Source: an uncultured Eggerthella sp.
GTDB lineage: Bacteria; Actinomycetota; Coriobacteriia; Coriobacteriales; Eggerthellaceae
Length of the DNA: 64,000 nucleotides
NCBI GenBank assembly: GCA_900553605.1
Contig: USDX01000006.1
Coordinates: 33,145 to 97,144 of the forward strand
Reading direction: 5' to 3'
In this document: piece by piece, positions 63,082 through 64,000 of the stretch
Layout: every line of letters begins with the position of its first letter
How positions within the stretch are numbered: position 1 is the first letter of the stretch
Position numbers and translations under genes: made by a program
Notes under the pieces: model-generated
The model's database searches: none
Seen by the model: only the letters and a program-made list of their open reading frames with translations
Told to the model about the DNA's origin: nothing

Positions 63082-63353
63082 AGGGCGGAGCTTCTTCCGC
63101 CTGGCTTTCCCCACATTTGCCGAGTTGCCCCGCACCTTGGGTTTTGTCTTGAGGGCCGGGAATTGCGGTCCTGCCAGCGGCAACTGCAATTCCGTTTGCG
63201 GCGTGGCAACCGCGGTCCCGCCCGCAGCGCGGACTGCTGCGGTGCGGCCTTATGCGCCGGCAGCTGGATCGTGCGGGCCATTTCTTGTCCCGCCTTCTTC
63301 CCATCCCGCCCAGGAAGGGTGCTTTCATTCCCGTCAAAACGAAGGAGCTGAAC

Positions 63354-63806
63354 ATGCTTGTTGGCGTGATCTCCGATATTCATGGCCATTTGAGTGAGCA
63401 GGCATACGATGCCTTGCAGCCGTGTGACATGATTCTGTGTGCTGGTGACGTTGAGCGCCCGACCATCCTTATGGAGCTCGATGCCATCGCCCCAACGGTT
63501 GCGGTGCTGGGCAATTGCGATTCCAGTCTGCGGGGGATGGATATTCCCTTCACGGCGTCTCCTCGTATTGGCGGGGTGCGCTTTTTCATGACGCATCGCC
63601 CCGAAGACATTGGCACCGTTGCCGAAGATGTGCGTGTGGTGGTGCATGGTCATACTCATATTCCCCGCGAAGAGAGCATAGAGGGAGTTCTGTACCTGAA
63701 CCCGGGAAGTGCTAGCAAGCCGCGTGGCGGCAGCAAGCGGGGCATTGCTCGTCTTACCATCGATGTTGGTAAGGTTGCAGACGTCGAATTCGTAACATGG
63801 GAATAG
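63354..63806 (+). CDS. YfcE/MJ0936-type metallophosphodiesterase
   Basis: A 150-residue calcineurin-like phosphodiesterase. The metal ligands are in GVISDIHGH, GDVERP, LGNCDSS, MTHRPED and HGHTHIP, and LNPGSASKPRGG closes the domain, as in YfcE. ATG 63354 is chosen for its AAGGAG site, 34 codons inside the longer open frame. It lies 272 bases after the dehydrogenase gene in the same direction, separated by a GC-rich spacer with TGCCAGCGGCAACTGC-type short palindromes and no gene. Natural substrate unknown. Confidence 0.9.
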   Translation: MLVGVISDIHGHLSEQAYDALQPCDMILCAGDVERPTILMELDAIAPTVAVLGNCDSSLRGMDIPFTASPRIGGVRFFMTHRPEDIGTVAEDVRVVVHGHTHIPREESIEGVLYLNPGSASKPRGGSKRGIARLTIDVGKVADVEFVTWE

Positions 63807-63891
63807 ATGAGGCGGCACTCCCGTCTGTGCGGCTAGGGAATGGTAATAATAGGCGAAATGGGTAAATGAGGCAGGCTCGAAAAATGGCAAG

Positions 63892-63920
63892 TTGACCCAA
63901 AGGGACTTGCCCGTTAAAAT
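63892..63920 (+). promoter_or_regulatory. Promoter of the tRNA-Lys gene
   Basis: TTGACC (63892-63897) and TAAAAT (63915-63920) are separated by 17 bases and lie 34 bases before the tRNA. Both hexamers are 5/6 matches to consensus. Confidence 0.8.
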
Positions 63921-63953
63921 ACATACTTGCATTTTATGCATGTGCGCCGTTAG

Positions 63954-64000
63954 CTCAGCTGGTAGAGCAGGGGACTTTTAATCCCAAGGCCGCGGGTTCG
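63954..64000 (+). tRNA. tRNA-Lys (anticodon TTT), cut by window end
   Basis: The 5' 47 bases of a tRNA: acceptor arm GCGCCGT, TA, D-arm GCTC...GAGC, anticodon loop CTTTTAA with anticodon TTT, and the start of the T-arm at GCGGGTTCG. The 3' end lies beyond the window. Confidence 0.93.

Overview
The window looks like a chromosomal segment of an actinobacterium, most probably Coriobacteriia (Eggerthellaceae-like). The basis is indirect: mixed ATG/GTG/TTG starts with strong Shine-Dalgarno sites beside a few apparently leaderless genes, an LPxTG surface protein, isoglutaminyl lipid II amidation genes, and a gut-anaerobe gene set (CoA ligase, crotonase, choloylglycine-hydrolase-like enzyme, ApbE, CstA). 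The assignment is an inference; no marker gene was compared with a database.

Region 1 (1-22.3 kb) is a cell-surface glycan locus. Two large membrane proteins with a GT-C-like layout, one of the YfhO family, are transcribed leftward. From a divergent promoter a long rightward run follows: rfbB, wecE, a membrane-anchored polyprenyl-phosphate glycosyltransferase, an NAD-dependent epimerase, an ATP-grasp ligase, a pair of SMR/EamA half-transporters, a GT2-DUF4422-GT8 triple fusion, and a TagGH/Wzm-Wzt type ABC exporter. I read the first part as a pathway that makes an amino-deoxysugar, possibly N-acylates it, loads it on a lipid carrier, flips it and transfers it outside the cell. A perfect bidirectional terminator at 15.45 kb ends this AT-richer block. 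The GC-richer part that follows carries two leftward GT2 genes and a GtrII/GT2/GtrB set.

Region 2 (22.5-36 kb) holds a small orphan gene, a polysaccharide deacetylase with an unusual repetitive N-terminus, a CsoR-CopA copper module with a perfect operator inside its promoter, a Cys-rich desulfoferrodoxin-like protein divergent from a crotonase that lacks both hydratase glutamates, a TetR regulator, an anchored Ntn-hydrolase and a Nudix hydrolase. Region 3 (36-48.9 kb) has an MBL hydrolase, CstA with a small partner, an acyl-CoA ligase, a MurT-GatD fusion, an LCP wall-polymer ligase and an acyltransferase. Region 4 (49.3-64 kb) has ApbE, an LPxTG protein, an M18 aminopeptidase, guaB, a CwlO/RlpA-like secreted protein, leuS, a YdcF-like protein, a 2-hydroxyacid dehydrogenase, a YfcE-type phosphodiesterase and a tRNA-Lys cut by the window end.

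The long intergenic spaces are unusually structured. One ~360-400 bp element occurs three times (25.2, 39.8 and 43.0 kb) and is built from a ~27-bp motif repeated at 41- and 61-bp steps in a fixed order, with the last two copies inverted. A second family of ~34-bp REP-like arms, often as inverted pairs, occurs at five loci and twice carries a terminator. Several other tandem repeats fill the remaining gaps.
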